Origin: Deltaproteobacteria bacterium
Lineage (GTDB): Bacteria; Desulfobacterota; Binatia; UBA9968; JAJDTQ01
Assembly: GCA_026712905.1 (NCBI GenBank)
Contig: JAPOPM010000223.1
Span: 62,001-126,000, forward strand
DNA length: 64,000 nucleotides
Direction: 5' to 3'
Positions 1 to 7,802 of this stretch are shown one piece after another. The first letter of the stretch is position 1; each line of letters opens with the position of its first letter. The position numbers and the translations under genes were made by a program. The notes below the pieces were generated by a model. It worked only from the letters and a program-made list of their open reading frames with translations, made no database searches and was not told where the DNA came from.

Positions 1-688
1 TATCGTCCACGAGCAGGACGCGCGTCCGCGCGACGGCACGGCCCGGGGCGATGGCGAAGGCGCCTCTGACGTTCGGCCCGCGTTCCCGCAAACTCAACGT
101 GCTTTGCGGGGCCGTCTCGGTCTTTCGCGTCAGGACGAAGGGATCGATGGTGACGCCCCAGCCACGCCCTACCTCCCGTCCCAGCAGGACGGACTGGTTG
201 AAGCCGCGCCAGCGCAGCCGCCGTGGATGCAACGGCACCGGAATGATGAGATCGAAGCCGGAATCCCCCTCCCAGGGCTGGCACGCTCGCGCCATGAGCC
301 GCCCCAAGGGCTTGCCGAGAGAAGCCTGCCGGCCGTACTTGAAACGGTGGATCACCTGTCGCAGCGGGTGCGTCGCGTCCGATTCCCGCGGATAGCACCC
401 CCAGCTCCGAGCCATGGAAAAGGCCGGTGGCCGCAGCAGGCAACCGCCGCACAGATGATCGCCCCGCCAATCGTGCGGATAGGGTCGCCCGCAGCGCGGA
501 CAGAACGGCGGCCGGGCAAGTTGGATCCGGTCAAGACACGGGAAGCAGAAGGCGCCGGGTGTCGTCGCTGGGAGCCACGCCTCGCAACCGATGCAGGATG
601 GTGGAAACACGATGTCCAGCACCGCCTCGAACACCGGACGGACCCATCTTCCCGGCCATCGGGAATCGCGCGAATCTGCCTTGTCCAC
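1..688 (-). CDS. comF: ComF family phosphoribosyltransferase-like protein (3' end beyond window)
   Basis: Reading leftward from a GTG at 688, the frame encodes a zinc-ribbon region followed by a phosphoribosyltransferase fold. Four CxxC pairs lie at about residues 32/35, 48/51, 63/66 and 80/83. The segment RFKYGRQ with a downstream LIIPVPLHPRRLRWRGFNQ is the ComF family signature, and the visible sequence ends in VLLVDD, the start of the PRPP-binding loop, so the last few dozen residues are off the left edge. ComF proteins are linked to DNA uptake in competent bacteria but are widespread, and their exact activity is uncertain. The frame stays open back to the UbiD stop but has no ATG, so the GTG start is the first plausible one and lacks a clear ribosome-binding site. 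It lies 111 bases after ubiD on the same strand. Confidence 0.88.
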   Translation of the reverse strand, partial: MDKADSRDSRWPGRWVRPVFEAVLDIVFPPSCIGCEAWLPATTPGAFCFPCLDRIQLARPPFCPRCGRPYPHDWRGDHLCGGCLLRPPAFSMARSWGCYPRESDATHPLRQVIHRFKYGRQASLGKPLGRLMARACQPWEGDSGFDLIIPVPLHPRRLRWRGFNQSVLLGREVGRGWGVTIDPFVLTRKTETAPQSTLSLRERGPNVRGAFAIAPGRAVARTRVLLVDD

Positions 689-799
689 ATAGGATAGGAT
701 CGGCGTCCAGGCGGAGTTCTTTAGCGCCGTCAGGATAAACCATCTGTGTTGGCCAAGAGTTACATCCGAAAATGGAACGGAGGCGCGGCCCCGCGGGCG

Positions 800-2167
800 C
801 TACAGGTAGTCCTCCAGCTTGACCTCGTCCATGAACGGATATTCCAGCAGCTCGTACTCCGCGGGGTCGACGTCGTCCGGGATGGTGGCGTCGATGCCCA
901 TCTTGGAGGTGGTGGGGAGGGCGCCCTTGGGAAGGCGGGAAGCCTTGAGGGTGGGGTCGAGGTGCTTGCCGCGGGCGCCGGAGACGATGATGACGTCCTC
1001 GTCGGGCTGGACCCGGAAGGCCATGGCGCGCTCCACCGCCATGGGGTCGGTGAGGTCCACGTCGCCGTCGGTGACCAGCACGAGCTTGATGGCGTGGAGC
1101 GACATCAGCGCCAGCAGCGCGTTCTTCCCTTCCCCAGGGCGCTTGTCGATGGCGGCGTAGAGGTGCCAGTAGCAGGCGCTCCCCGGGGTGGCGTAGACCG
1201 CGACGGTCCTGATGCTGGCTTCGCGCAGCGCGCGCCATCCCGCGGCCTCCAGCGGCGGCGCCTCCAGCCAGTCGTTCTCCCACGGCATCAGGATGGTCTG
1301 AAGGATCGGGTCTTTCCGGTGCGTGACCGCCTTGACCTTGAAGACAGGGTTCCAGCGGATCGAGCACTGGTGGCCGGTGAAGTCGCCGTAGCGCCCCTCG
1401 TCGATGGTCCAGCCGTCGGTGGAAATCTCCCCTTCCAGGACCATCTCCGCGTGGGCGGGCACCTCCAGGTCCACGGTCTTGCACTTCACCAGCGGCACCG
1501 GCCGGCCGTAGAGGGCGCCCGCCACGGCGAACTCGTCGTAGCCCGGCGGCGCCTTGTAGGCGGCCGCGATGATCTCGGGCGTGCCGGTGCCGAATGCGAC
1601 GGCGATGGGCAAAGGCTCGCCGCGCCTGAGCGACGCCTCGTAGCTGAAGCGCATGTCCGACGGCGATACCAAGTCGATGCTGGTCTCCCGCGAGGTGCGG
1701 TACATGAGCCGGTAGCAGCCGGCGTTGCGCCGTCCGGCGGCGTCCTTGGACACGGAGATGCCGGCGGAAAGATACGGGCCGCCGTCCTTCCGGTGCTGAA
1801 AGGGAATGGGCAGCTCGGTGAGGTCCACCTCGTCGCCGATCTTCACCACCTCCTGGGCCGGACCGGCCTCCACCACCTTGGCCTCGACCGGGTTGTCCAG
1901 GGCCTCCATGAACTTGCGTCCCAGCTCCCGCTGGTCACAGCCGAGTCCCAGCGCCACCCGCCGGCGTGAGCCTACGAGCCCACCCACCACCGGCATGCCG
2001 TAGCCCTCGACGTTCTCCATGAGCAGCGCGGTGTCGGCCTGTGCCAGCAGCGTGTTGAGGTAACGGGCTTCCACCGGCTTCGTGATGCGCCGGAGCTCGC
2101 CCTCGGCCTCCAGCAACGCCAGCAGGCCGCGCATGTCGTGGTACGGTAATCTGTCCGCTTGGCTCAT
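800..2167 (-). CDS. UbiD family decarboxylase
   Basis: A 455-residue protein of normal UbiD length. It has YRTSRE at residues 156-161 and a DEGRYGDFTG block at 256-265 that matches the family EGPFG[ED]xTG segment carrying the catalytic acidic residue. UbiD enzymes use prenylated FMN to decarboxylate or carboxylate aromatic and alpha,beta-unsaturated acids. The ATG at 2167 gives the usual N-terminus (MRGLLALLEAEGELRRI follows); longer readings run antiparallel into the SDR. The gene follows the SDR by 8 bases and is the last gene of the catabolic operon beginning at 5665. No UbiX (flavin prenyltransferase) is present in the window, so cofactor supply must come from elsewhere. The substrate cannot be read from sequence. 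Confidence 0.92.
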   Translation of the reverse strand: MSQADRLPYHDMRGLLALLEAEGELRRITKPVEARYLNTLLAQADTALLMENVEGYGMPVVGGLVGSRRRVALGLGCDQRELGRKFMEALDNPVEAKVVEAGPAQEVVKIGDEVDLTELPIPFQHRKDGGPYLSAGISVSKDAAGRRNAGCYRLMYRTSRETSIDLVSPSDMRFSYEASLRRGEPLPIAVAFGTGTPEIIAAAYKAPPGYDEFAVAGALYGRPVPLVKCKTVDLEVPAHAEMVLEGEISTDGWTIDEGRYGDFTGHQCSIRWNPVFKVKAVTHRKDPILQTILMPWENDWLEAPPLEAAGWRALREASIRTVAVYATPGSACYWHLYAAIDKRPGEGKNALLALMSLHAIKLVLVTDGDVDLTDPMAVERAMAFRVQPDEDVIIVSGARGKHLDPTLKASRLPKGALPTTSKMGIDATIPDDVDPAEYELLEYPFMDEVKLEDYL

Positions 2168-2175
2168 GGGATGTC

Positions 2176-2940
2176 TCAGTGCATGTAGGAGCCGCCGTCC
2201 ACCAACAGCGTCTGCCCGGTAATGAAGTTCGCGGCGTCCGAGAGGAAGAACATCACCGCGCCGACAATGTCCTCGGGATACTGGCTGCGGGGGATGGCGC
2301 GGCTCTGGATCTGGGGCACGTCGTCCTCGTCCACCAGGCCGCCGCGCACCTCCAGCAGGCTCTCGCTGCGGGTCAGTCCGGGCGCCACGGCGTTGACGCA
2401 GATGCCGTCCTTTCCGGTACCTCGGGCCAGGGTGCGCGTGAGCGCCACCACCGCGCCCTTGGACACCGTGTAGTGGATGTACACGGGGATACCCTTGAAG
2501 GGCACGCCGGAGGCGATGTTCACGATCTTTCCGGAACCCTGCGCCTTCATGTAGGGGTAGACCGCGCGCGACGCCAGCCATACGCCCTTGACGTTCACAT
2601 CCATCACCTGGTCCCACTCGGCCACGCTGATCTCGTCGAACGGAGCATAGCGGACGTCGGCGAAGATCGCCGCGTTGTTCACCAGTCCGTCGATGCGGCC
2701 GTAGCGGTCGTGGGCCGCCGCGGCCATGGCCTTGACGCTCTCTTCATTGGTGACGTCGGCCGTGACGAAGAAGGCGTCTCCGCCCTGCTCCCGTATCTCG
2801 GAAGCGCAAGGCTCCCCGTCCAGGATGTCCGACACCACCACCTTCGCCCCCGCCTTGGCCAACTCGGTGGAGTAAACACGGCCGATGCCCCGGGCCGCGC
2901 CGGTGACGATGATGACCTTGCCGTCAAAGTCCTGCGACAT
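2176..2940 (-). CDS. SDR family NAD(P)-dependent oxidoreductase
   Basis: A 254-residue classical short-chain dehydrogenase/reductase. The cofactor motif TGAARGIG is at residues 13-20, NNA at 88-90, and catalytic Ser144, Tyr157 and Lys161 (YTVSK) are all present. The C-terminal ITGQTLLVDGG is typical of the family. An aspartate at the end of beta-2 (VVVSD) suggests NAD rather than NADP preference, as inference. The start overlaps the upstream 69-residue gene by 17 bases, and ubiD follows after 8 bases, so it is probably translated with both. In this operon it would oxidise an alcohol or diol intermediate, or reduce a ketone; the substrate is unknown. Confidence 0.93.
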   Translation of the reverse strand: MSQDFDGKVIIVTGAARGIGRVYSTELAKAGAKVVVSDILDGEPCASEIREQGGDAFFVTADVTNEESVKAMAAAAHDRYGRIDGLVNNAAIFADVRYAPFDEISVAEWDQVMDVNVKGVWLASRAVYPYMKAQGSGKIVNIASGVPFKGIPVYIHYTVSKGAVVALTRTLARGTGKDGICVNAVAPGLTRSESLLEVRGGLVDEDDVPQIQSRAIPRSQYPEDIVGAVMFFLSDAANFITGQTLLVDGGSYMH

Positions 2941-3133
2941 GTTCGGTCCTCTTGGCGATGTAGCGCCCGGTCTCGATCTCCCGGTCCAGACAGTCCGCTT
3001 CCCGCAATCGGCCCCAGGCCTGGAGCATCACGCGATAGGGTGTGTCCTTGAACTCCAGCAGGATGTCCTCGAAATGGAGCGGCCCGTCCTTCAGCCGCTC
3101 CAGTACCTTGTCCGCCAGCGTTTCGGGAGTCAT
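2924..3133 (-). CDS. small protein of unknown function in UbiD operon (69 aa)
   Basis: A 69-residue ORF squeezed between the amidohydrolase (10-base gap) and the SDR (17-base overlap). It reads as a compact, probably helical protein: KVLERLKDGPLHFEDILLEF followed by a second helix (YRVMLQAWGRLREADCL) and a short basic end (GRYIAKR). The spacing of two helices and a terminal GRY strand resembles a winged-helix-like small domain, but I recognise no family. Its packed position argues that it is real. It could be a small accessory subunit for the decarboxylase or a DNA-binding regulator. Function unassigned. Confidence 0.65.
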   Translation of the reverse strand: MTPETLADKVLERLKDGPLHFEDILLEFKDTPYRVMLQAWGRLREADCLDREIETGRYIAKRTEHVAGL

Positions 3134-3143
3134 GCCGCTTCCG

Positions 3144-4262
3144 TCACAGGTTCAGGAACCGCCGGCCGTTGACGCTCAGGATCTTCCACTTGAGCTCTTC
3201 CGACAGGTCTTCCCGCTCCAGCAGCTCCCCCTTGGCGCCCTCCCGGGCCTCGGCGTGGGGCATGTCGCCCTCGAACAGCAGCCGGTCCTCGCCGACGTAC
3301 TCCGCCACCTGGGGCAGGAAGAGTTCATCCGCCTCCGGTGTGAAGTAGACGTCGCTCTGCTTGAGGGTTTCGGAAACCGGTTGCTTGACCGGCAACGGCA
3401 GGCCCAGGGCGCTGTCGGCGTGATGGTAGTGATCGATGCGTTGCACCAGGTAGGGGAGCCACTGCACCCCGATCTCCATGAAGGCGACCCTGAGGCGGGG
3501 GTGCCTCTCCAGGATGCCGCCGCCCAGGAAGCTGTAGAATCCCATCATGACCGGGAGGGTAAAGCCGATGGCGCGGGAGCCGGAGACATCGTCCATGCTG
3601 CGGGTGATACCGGGATGGCTCCAGCCTGCGTGGATGGCCAGGGGCACGCCCAACCGCTCCACCTCGGCGAAGAACTCGTCGTAGTAAAGGTCGTGCAGCA
3701 TGGTCTCGCCCACGGTGCCGTAGATGCCGGCCACCGAGGCGCCCAGCTTGAGGCTGCGATTGAGCTCATCCAAGGCCAGCCGCGGGTCCCGCATGGGCAG
3801 GATGGCGCCCCATTTCATACGGTCCGGGCGTTCCGCGCAGGCCGACGCCATCCAGGTGTTGTAGCTGCGCATGAGCGCGGCCTCGAACATGAGGTCGTCG
3901 GTCACCGGCTGGAGAAACACCGTGGAGAACACCACCTGGACGTCGATGCCCACCGCGTCCATGTCCTTCAGGCGGGCGGGGATGTCGGTCATGGTCTGGG
4001 AGCCGATGGTGAACTCCTTCTGGGTGGCGAAGCGCATCTCGATGGGAGTGCCGTACACGAGGTTTCCCCGCCCCATGGGTTTGGGGTAAACGGTGCCGTC
4101 GATGTACCAGAAGGCGTTGATGCCCCCCAGTTGCGGCAGGTCTTCGGCCACCACGGGGAAGGGCTTCCGATCCGCGTACTTCGAGTCGAGGTGATCCCAG
4201 GCCTCCTTGGGCTCCTCGACGTGCGAGTCCATGTCGATGACCGGCATTGCATCCGTGCTCAC
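3144..4262 (-). CDS. amidohydrolase family protein (ACMSD-like, amidohydrolase-2)
   Basis: A 372-residue TIM-barrel metal-dependent hydrolase or decarboxylase. The N-terminal metal motif is degenerate (VIDMDSHVEEP, residues 8-18) as in many ACMSD-like proteins. Further metal or catalytic candidates are His211 in IHAGWSHPG, Glu263 in FMEIGVQWLPYL and Asp333 in FEGDMPHAE. The start is set by an AGGAGG five bases before GTG 4262; an ATG further upstream has no such site. Family members decarboxylate ring-cleavage products or substituted aromatic acids. The gene lies two genes downstream of a 3-hydroxyanthranilate-dioxygenase-like cupin, the enzyme whose product ACMSD consumes, so a ring-cleavage then decarboxylation order is a reasonable inference. 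Confidence 0.88.
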   Translation of the reverse strand: MSTDAMPVIDMDSHVEEPKEAWDHLDSKYADRKPFPVVAEDLPQLGGINAFWYIDGTVYPKPMGRGNLVYGTPIEMRFATQKEFTIGSQTMTDIPARLKDMDAVGIDVQVVFSTVFLQPVTDDLMFEAALMRSYNTWMASACAERPDRMKWGAILPMRDPRLALDELNRSLKLGASVAGIYGTVGETMLHDLYYDEFFAEVERLGVPLAIHAGWSHPGITRSMDDVSGSRAIGFTLPVMMGFYSFLGGGILERHPRLRVAFMEIGVQWLPYLVQRIDHYHHADSALGLPLPVKQPVSETLKQSDVYFTPEADELFLPQVAEYVGEDRLLFEGDMPHAEAREGAKGELLEREDLSEELKWKILSVNGRRFLNL

Positions 4263-4331
4263 GGTAACCTCCTCGTTGTTTGACGCGGGCCGGCGGTCAG
4301 GCCCGCCCTGCGCCGCGCCCGATACCACCGG

Positions 4332-5090
4332 CTATGCCGGCCGTGTGCACTCCCGCTCCAGCGTTCGGAGCTCGCTCCTGCTCAGCGGGAATCCGAACTG
4401 TTCGTTGCGCATGCGCAGACGCTGGGATGATACGTCGGCGAGGATGCGCCGCGCGCGGTCGTGGTCCTTGCGGGTCTTGACCAGCGTCTCCAGCTCGTTG
4501 GCGTCGCTGTGCTTGGTCTCGTCCCGGTGGATGCGGCCGAAGATGGACGCGATCCGCCGGTTGGGGCGGCTCCCCTTCAGGTGGCGGCACACCTCGTACA
4601 ACGCGCCGCCGCCCCCTTCGGTCAGGGTGATGGCCGCGCGCTCGAGGGCCTCGTCGCGCCGTTGTATCTCGCTGGTGGTGATGCGCTCCGAGCCGTGCAG
4701 CAGCCCGGCATAGCTGCGCGAGTAGCGCGCCCGCACCTCGGCGAGCTTGCGGTCTTCCGGCAGCCACGTCAGGTCCTTCTGCGTGAGCCGCTCCCCGGTC
4801 AACTCCTCCAGGAAATCCATGATCAGGCGCGCGTGGCTCATCTCGTCGCCGAGCTTGTGGCACAGCTCCTCGTAGTCGTGGCGGTCCACCTGCCGGTCGA
4901 GCTGCGGGTAGAGCTTGTCGAGGGCGTGCACCAGGGGCTGAATGGCCGAGTATTCCTTGAAGGCCTGGGCCTTGAGCCACGGGATGTGGTCCGCGGGTGT
5001 GTGCGGCGTGCCGAAGTAGGCGCCGACGACTTCCCGCTCGGCCTTGCCGTAGCCCTCGGCCAGCCGTTCCAATGCCTTGCCGTAATCCAT
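4332..5090 (-). CDS. ferritin-like diiron protein
   Basis: A 252-residue, mostly helical protein with two carboxylate/ExxH metal-ligand pairs: Glu75 plus GDEMSH (Glu83, His86), and Glu158 plus RDETKH (Glu191, His194). This is the ferritin-like four-helix diiron pattern. Such proteins include storage ferritins, rubrerythrin relatives and oxygenases. Length and the lack of a ferroxidase signature make an oxygenase or electron-transfer role as likely as storage. It lies between the cupin dioxygenase (62-base gap) and the amidohydrolase (69-base gap), all on one strand. A role in oxygen-dependent chemistry on the same substrate, or in protecting the Fe(II) dioxygenase, is inference. Confidence 0.78.
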   Translation of the reverse strand: MDYGKALERLAEGYGKAEREVVGAYFGTPHTPADHIPWLKAQAFKEYSAIQPLVHALDKLYPQLDRQVDRHDYEELCHKLGDEMSHARLIMDFLEELTGERLTQKDLTWLPEDRKLAEVRARYSRSYAGLLHGSERITTSEIQRRDEALERAAITLTEGGGGALYEVCRHLKGSRPNRRIASIFGRIHRDETKHSDANELETLVKTRKDHDRARRILADVSSQRLRMRNEQFGFPLSRSELRTLERECTRPA

Positions 5091-5152
5091 CTTGCGTCCG
5101 TCCAGGGGAACTCCGTTCCGTCGCGTCCCAGAGTGTCTGGCTCGATTCGCGC

Positions 5153-5665
5153 CTATTCCGGCTGGGGAACGACGCTGCCGCAGTCACTGCAGGTCCGGAG
5201 CTTCTCGTCGCCGTAAAAATCCCGGTGAACCTGTCCCACGGGATCGTCGCCGTAGTTCCCCACGGTGACGTCCACCTCGTACACCTTCTTACCGCAGTTC
5301 TCGCAAAACCACATGAACCGGTCCTGCTCCCCCGGTTGGCGCACCCGCTCGAACACCAGGAACCAGGTCCCCGCATCGACGCGCGGGGAGTGCGGTACCC
5401 CGCCCGGGCACAAGGTCATCTGCCCGGGCCCCATGGTCACGACCTTTTCCTCGCCCTCGCCGGTGAGGCAATGGAGGCGCTGCTCCCCCTTCAGCACCAG
5501 CGTCACCTCGTCGCTCGGGTCCACGTGGAAGTCGATGCGCCGCTTGCGCCCGCTGCTGAGGAACGCGATGGACTCCGAGTCCTGCCACACCACCGTGCGG
5601 CCGTTGCCCTCGGCCTCGGTCTTCTCCATCAGCGCCGTGAGATCGATGGTCTCCATTGGCTTCAT
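5153..5665 (-). CDS. 3-hydroxyanthranilate 3,4-dioxygenase-like cupin
   Basis: A 170-residue single-cupin protein closely patterned on 3-hydroxyanthranilate 3,4-dioxygenase. Iron ligands His47, Glu53 and His92 are in RIDFHVDPSDEV and GGVPHSPR, with Arg43 and Glu106 at the substrate-carboxylate and amine positions. Like bacterial HAAO it carries a second rubredoxin-like metal site, C121/C124 (CENC) and C159/C162 (CSDC). The ATG at 5665 has GAGGAG seven bases upstream. These enzymes cleave the ring of 2-amino-3-carboxyphenols to a semialdehyde. It is the first gene of the operon ending in ubiD. No kynurenine-pathway genes are nearby, so the substrate may be another aminohydroxybenzoate. Confidence 0.9.
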   Translation of the reverse strand: MKPMETIDLTALMEKTEAEGNGRTVVWQDSESIAFLSSGRKRRIDFHVDPSDEVTLVLKGEQRLHCLTGEGEEKVVTMGPGQMTLCPGGVPHSPRVDAGTWFLVFERVRQPGEQDRFMWFCENCGKKVYEVDVTVGNYGDDPVGQVHRDFYGDEKLRTCSDCGSVVPQPE

Positions 5666-5722
5666 GACTTCTTCTCCTCGATCAGACCGTGTCAAACCAA
5701 CGACGCACCTACGTACCAGAAC

Positions 5723-5745
5723 GTCATTCCCGCGGAAGCGGGAAT
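5723..5745. repeat. palindromic dispersed repeat, copy 1
   Basis: CGTCATTCCCGC, a GAA-containing loop and GCGGGAAT form an 8-bp perfect stem. It abuts the stop codon of the ImmA/IrrE gene and lies before the cupin operon. A near-identical copy occurs at 60670-60696. Repeats of this type (ATTCCCGCG...GCGGGAAT) are widespread in bacterial genomes. There is no T-run, so a terminator role is unproven. Confidence 0.8.
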
Positions 5746-6558
5746 CTACTCACTTGCTCCCCGGGGGGCGAACAGATCGAGCTGTCCCGGCGCCGCGGCC
5801 GCGCGCCGCCGGCGCCTCGAGACCGCGGTTCCTGCTGTCTTGAAGAACATCAACAGTACCTTGTTCAAACGGACATAGTCGCCCCGGTAGGTCTTGCCGC
5901 TCGCCGGATGCGTGTAGGTGACCGGCCCGTCGTTTCGTTGCGCCAACTGTCGCACGAACGGCAGGTCGCCATCAAGGATGTGGCCGGATTCGAACGGAAG
6001 ATCGAAGCCGAAAGTGCGCGGCGCGGCGGAGAGTTCCAGGCTGCCGTCGTCCTGCTGCCGCCAGACCAGCAAGGCGCCCGTGACCTTTCCCACGTTGAGC
6101 ACGCGCCAGCCGGTGGCCTCGAGCGAGCACTGGAACCGCGTCGCCAAGCGCCGGAAGCCGGCCACGTCCAGGTCCGGCGTGACCGCCGCGTTGACGAAAC
6201 GGCCGGGCATCAGCAACTCCGCCGCCACCCGGTTGCACAACTCCTCGGTGGGGCCGTCGCCGCAACTCATGGACCCGTTCTCGTGGGCGGCGACGAGTAG
6301 GTGGCCGATTTCGTGGGCCAGGGTGAAGCGCCGGCGCGTGTGCGGCGCGTTGCGGCTGAGGATGACCTCGTAGTCGCCGTCCCCGAGTTCCACGAGCTGG
6401 CCGTCGAGCCGTATGTCCAATTCCCGTATGCGTCCGATGCCCACATGCCGCGCCAGCCGCACCAGATCCACCGGCGCGCGCTCTATGGCACAGTCATCGA
6501 GGAGCCGGCCGGCCGCCTCCAGGACACGGTGCGCCCGGCCTGTGGTCTCCTCGCTCAT
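5746..6558 (-). CDS. ImmA/IrrE family metallo-endopeptidase with C-terminal clamp-binding motif
   Basis: A 270-residue zinc protease. The HEIGH motif is at residues 82-86 (TLAHEIGHLL) and the third ligand is Glu105 or Glu106 in TEELCNRVAAELLMP, both typical of ImmA/IrrE. Relatives cleave XRE-type repressors: ImmA cuts ImmR to derepress an integrative element, and Deinococcus IrrE cuts DdrO to induce DNA-damage genes. Residues from about 120 form an extra domain without an obvious DNA-binding helix. The tail is basic (SRRRRR) and then carries QLDLF at 259-263, an exact match to the bacterial sliding-clamp-binding consensus QL[SD]LF. The gene follows ku by 36 bases on the same strand, suggesting co-transcription and a DNA-repair role. 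No XRE repressor is encoded in the window. Confidence 0.9.
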   Translation of the reverse strand: MSEETTGRAHRVLEAAGRLLDDCAIERAPVDLVRLARHVGIGRIRELDIRLDGQLVELGDGDYEVILSRNAPHTRRRFTLAHEIGHLLVAAHENGSMSCGDGPTEELCNRVAAELLMPGRFVNAAVTPDLDVAGFRRLATRFQCSLEATGWRVLNVGKVTGALLVWRQQDDGSLELSAAPRTFGFDLPFESGHILDGDLPFVRQLAQRNDGPVTYTHPASGKTYRGDYVRLNKVLLMFFKTAGTAVSRRRRRAAAAPGQLDLFAPRGASE

Positions 6559-6594
6559 GTCGGTGGATGCTGGCGGGAAGGCGCGCCGGAGCGG

Positions 6595-7704
6595 TCAGTA
6601 GCGTTCCCAGTCCCGCCCGGTCAGAGGGATGCGGGCAGCCTTGAGCTTCTTGGGCGCGTCGCCGAAAAGGTCCGGGTCGGAGCGGATGACCTCCAGGTCC
6701 TTGCGCAGGTTCACGACTTTGGCGCGCACGTCGCCGGCGACAAGCTTCTTGCGCTTCTTGAGGGACGCCAGCCCGCTGAAGCTGCGTTTCAATTCGGCGG
6801 CGCCCACCTCCAGACCGGACTCGCCCACCGCCGTCTGGAACTCCTCGAAGGTGACCTCGGCCTCGACCGCCGGCGTCTTGGGCGTGCGCGCGGCCTGACG
6901 CGCCGGCCGGGGCTTGGCCTTGGCCGCGCCTTCGTGCTGGCCGAGGCTTGCCTTGAGGGCTTCCATCAGGTCCACGACCTGGCTCTGACGCACCTGCGGC
7001 TCCAGCGCCGTGACCTCCTTCCCCTCCACCTTCTGCTCCACCAGGCGCAGCACCCGTTCCTTGTACGCGTCGTGGTAGTTCTCCGGGTGGAACTCCTTGC
7101 GTACCAGCTCGTTGATGAGGCGCACCGCCAAGTCCAGCTCGCCGTCCTTGATCTGGACCGTCTGGCCGCGCTCGATCTCGTCGAAGTCGCGCACCTCGTC
7201 CGCGTAGTACATGGTGTGCAGCATGAGTCCGCCGCGCACCGCGCGGACCAGCACCAGCCCTTCCTTGCCACGCATCACGTACTTGGCGAGCGCCACGTGG
7301 TTGGACTCGGTCATGGCGTCGGCCAGCAGGCGGTAGGCCTTGTCGCCGCCCTTGTCGGGCCCCAGGTAGTAGGTCTTCTCGAAGTAGACCGGATCGACCT
7401 TTTCCAGCGGCACGAACTCTTCCAGCTCGATCACCTTGGACGTCTCTTCCTCCAGGGCCTTGAGCTCGTCGTTCTCGAAGCGGACGTATTCGTTCTTGGC
7501 GAACTCGTAGCCGCGCACCAGGTCCGAACGCTGCACCACCTCCTCGCACACGGGGCAGAACTGCTGCTGCTTCATGCGCGAGCCGCACTTGTTGTGCAGG
7601 AAGTTGAAAGCGACGCCGCCGGACGATGCCGCGGTGTAAAGCTTGATGGGGATGGATACCAGGCCGAAGGAAATGGTCCCGGAACTGATGGCGCGTGCTG
7701 CCAT
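6595..7704 (-). CDS. ku: Ku protein, non-homologous end joining
   Basis: A 369-residue bacterial Ku homologue. It begins MAARAISSGTISFGLVSIPI, the family N-terminus, and contains the core barrel segments (FCPVCEEVV, YEFAKNEYV, YYLGPDKGGDKAY, LMLHTMYYADEVRD). Ku homodimers thread onto broken DNA ends and recruit LigD. GGAGG upstream fixes the ATG at 7704; an 18-codon longer reading is possible but lacks support. At 369 residues it exceeds the usual 260-320. The extra C-terminus (after about residue 270) includes a proline/lysine linker, an acidic-to-basic segment and a KKRKK cluster, ending GRDWERY. Such tails modulate DNA binding. It is divergent from ligD with 98 bases between starts. Confidence 0.97.
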   Translation of the reverse strand: MAARAISSGTISFGLVSIPIKLYTAASSGGVAFNFLHNKCGSRMKQQQFCPVCEEVVQRSDLVRGYEFAKNEYVRFENDELKALEEETSKVIELEEFVPLEKVDPVYFEKTYYLGPDKGGDKAYRLLADAMTESNHVALAKYVMRGKEGLVLVRAVRGGLMLHTMYYADEVRDFDEIERGQTVQIKDGELDLAVRLINELVRKEFHPENYHDAYKERVLRLVEQKVEGKEVTALEPQVRQSQVVDLMEALKASLGQHEGAAKAKPRPARQAARTPKTPAVEAEVTFEEFQTAVGESGLEVGAAELKRSFSGLASLKKRKKLVAGDVRAKVVNLRKDLEVIRSDPDLFGDAPKKLKAARIPLTGRDWERY

Positions 7705-7740
7705 GATAGGGCCTCCGTGATCCGCACACGTTTGGATGGG

Positions 7741-7770
7741 TTGGAGTTTACCACGCAATACCCTTAGAAT
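7741..7770 (+). promoter_or_regulatory. candidate ligD promoter
   Basis: TTGGAG (7741-7746) and TAGAAT (7765-7770) are separated by 18 bases in the short ku-ligD divergent region. The -10 box matches five of six consensus positions; the -35 is weak (only TTG conserved). Initiation near 7777 would leave a leader of about 25 bases to ligD. Confidence 0.4.
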
Positions 7771-7802
7771 TCCATACGTTATGCACAGTCCGGAGAATGG
7801 CC

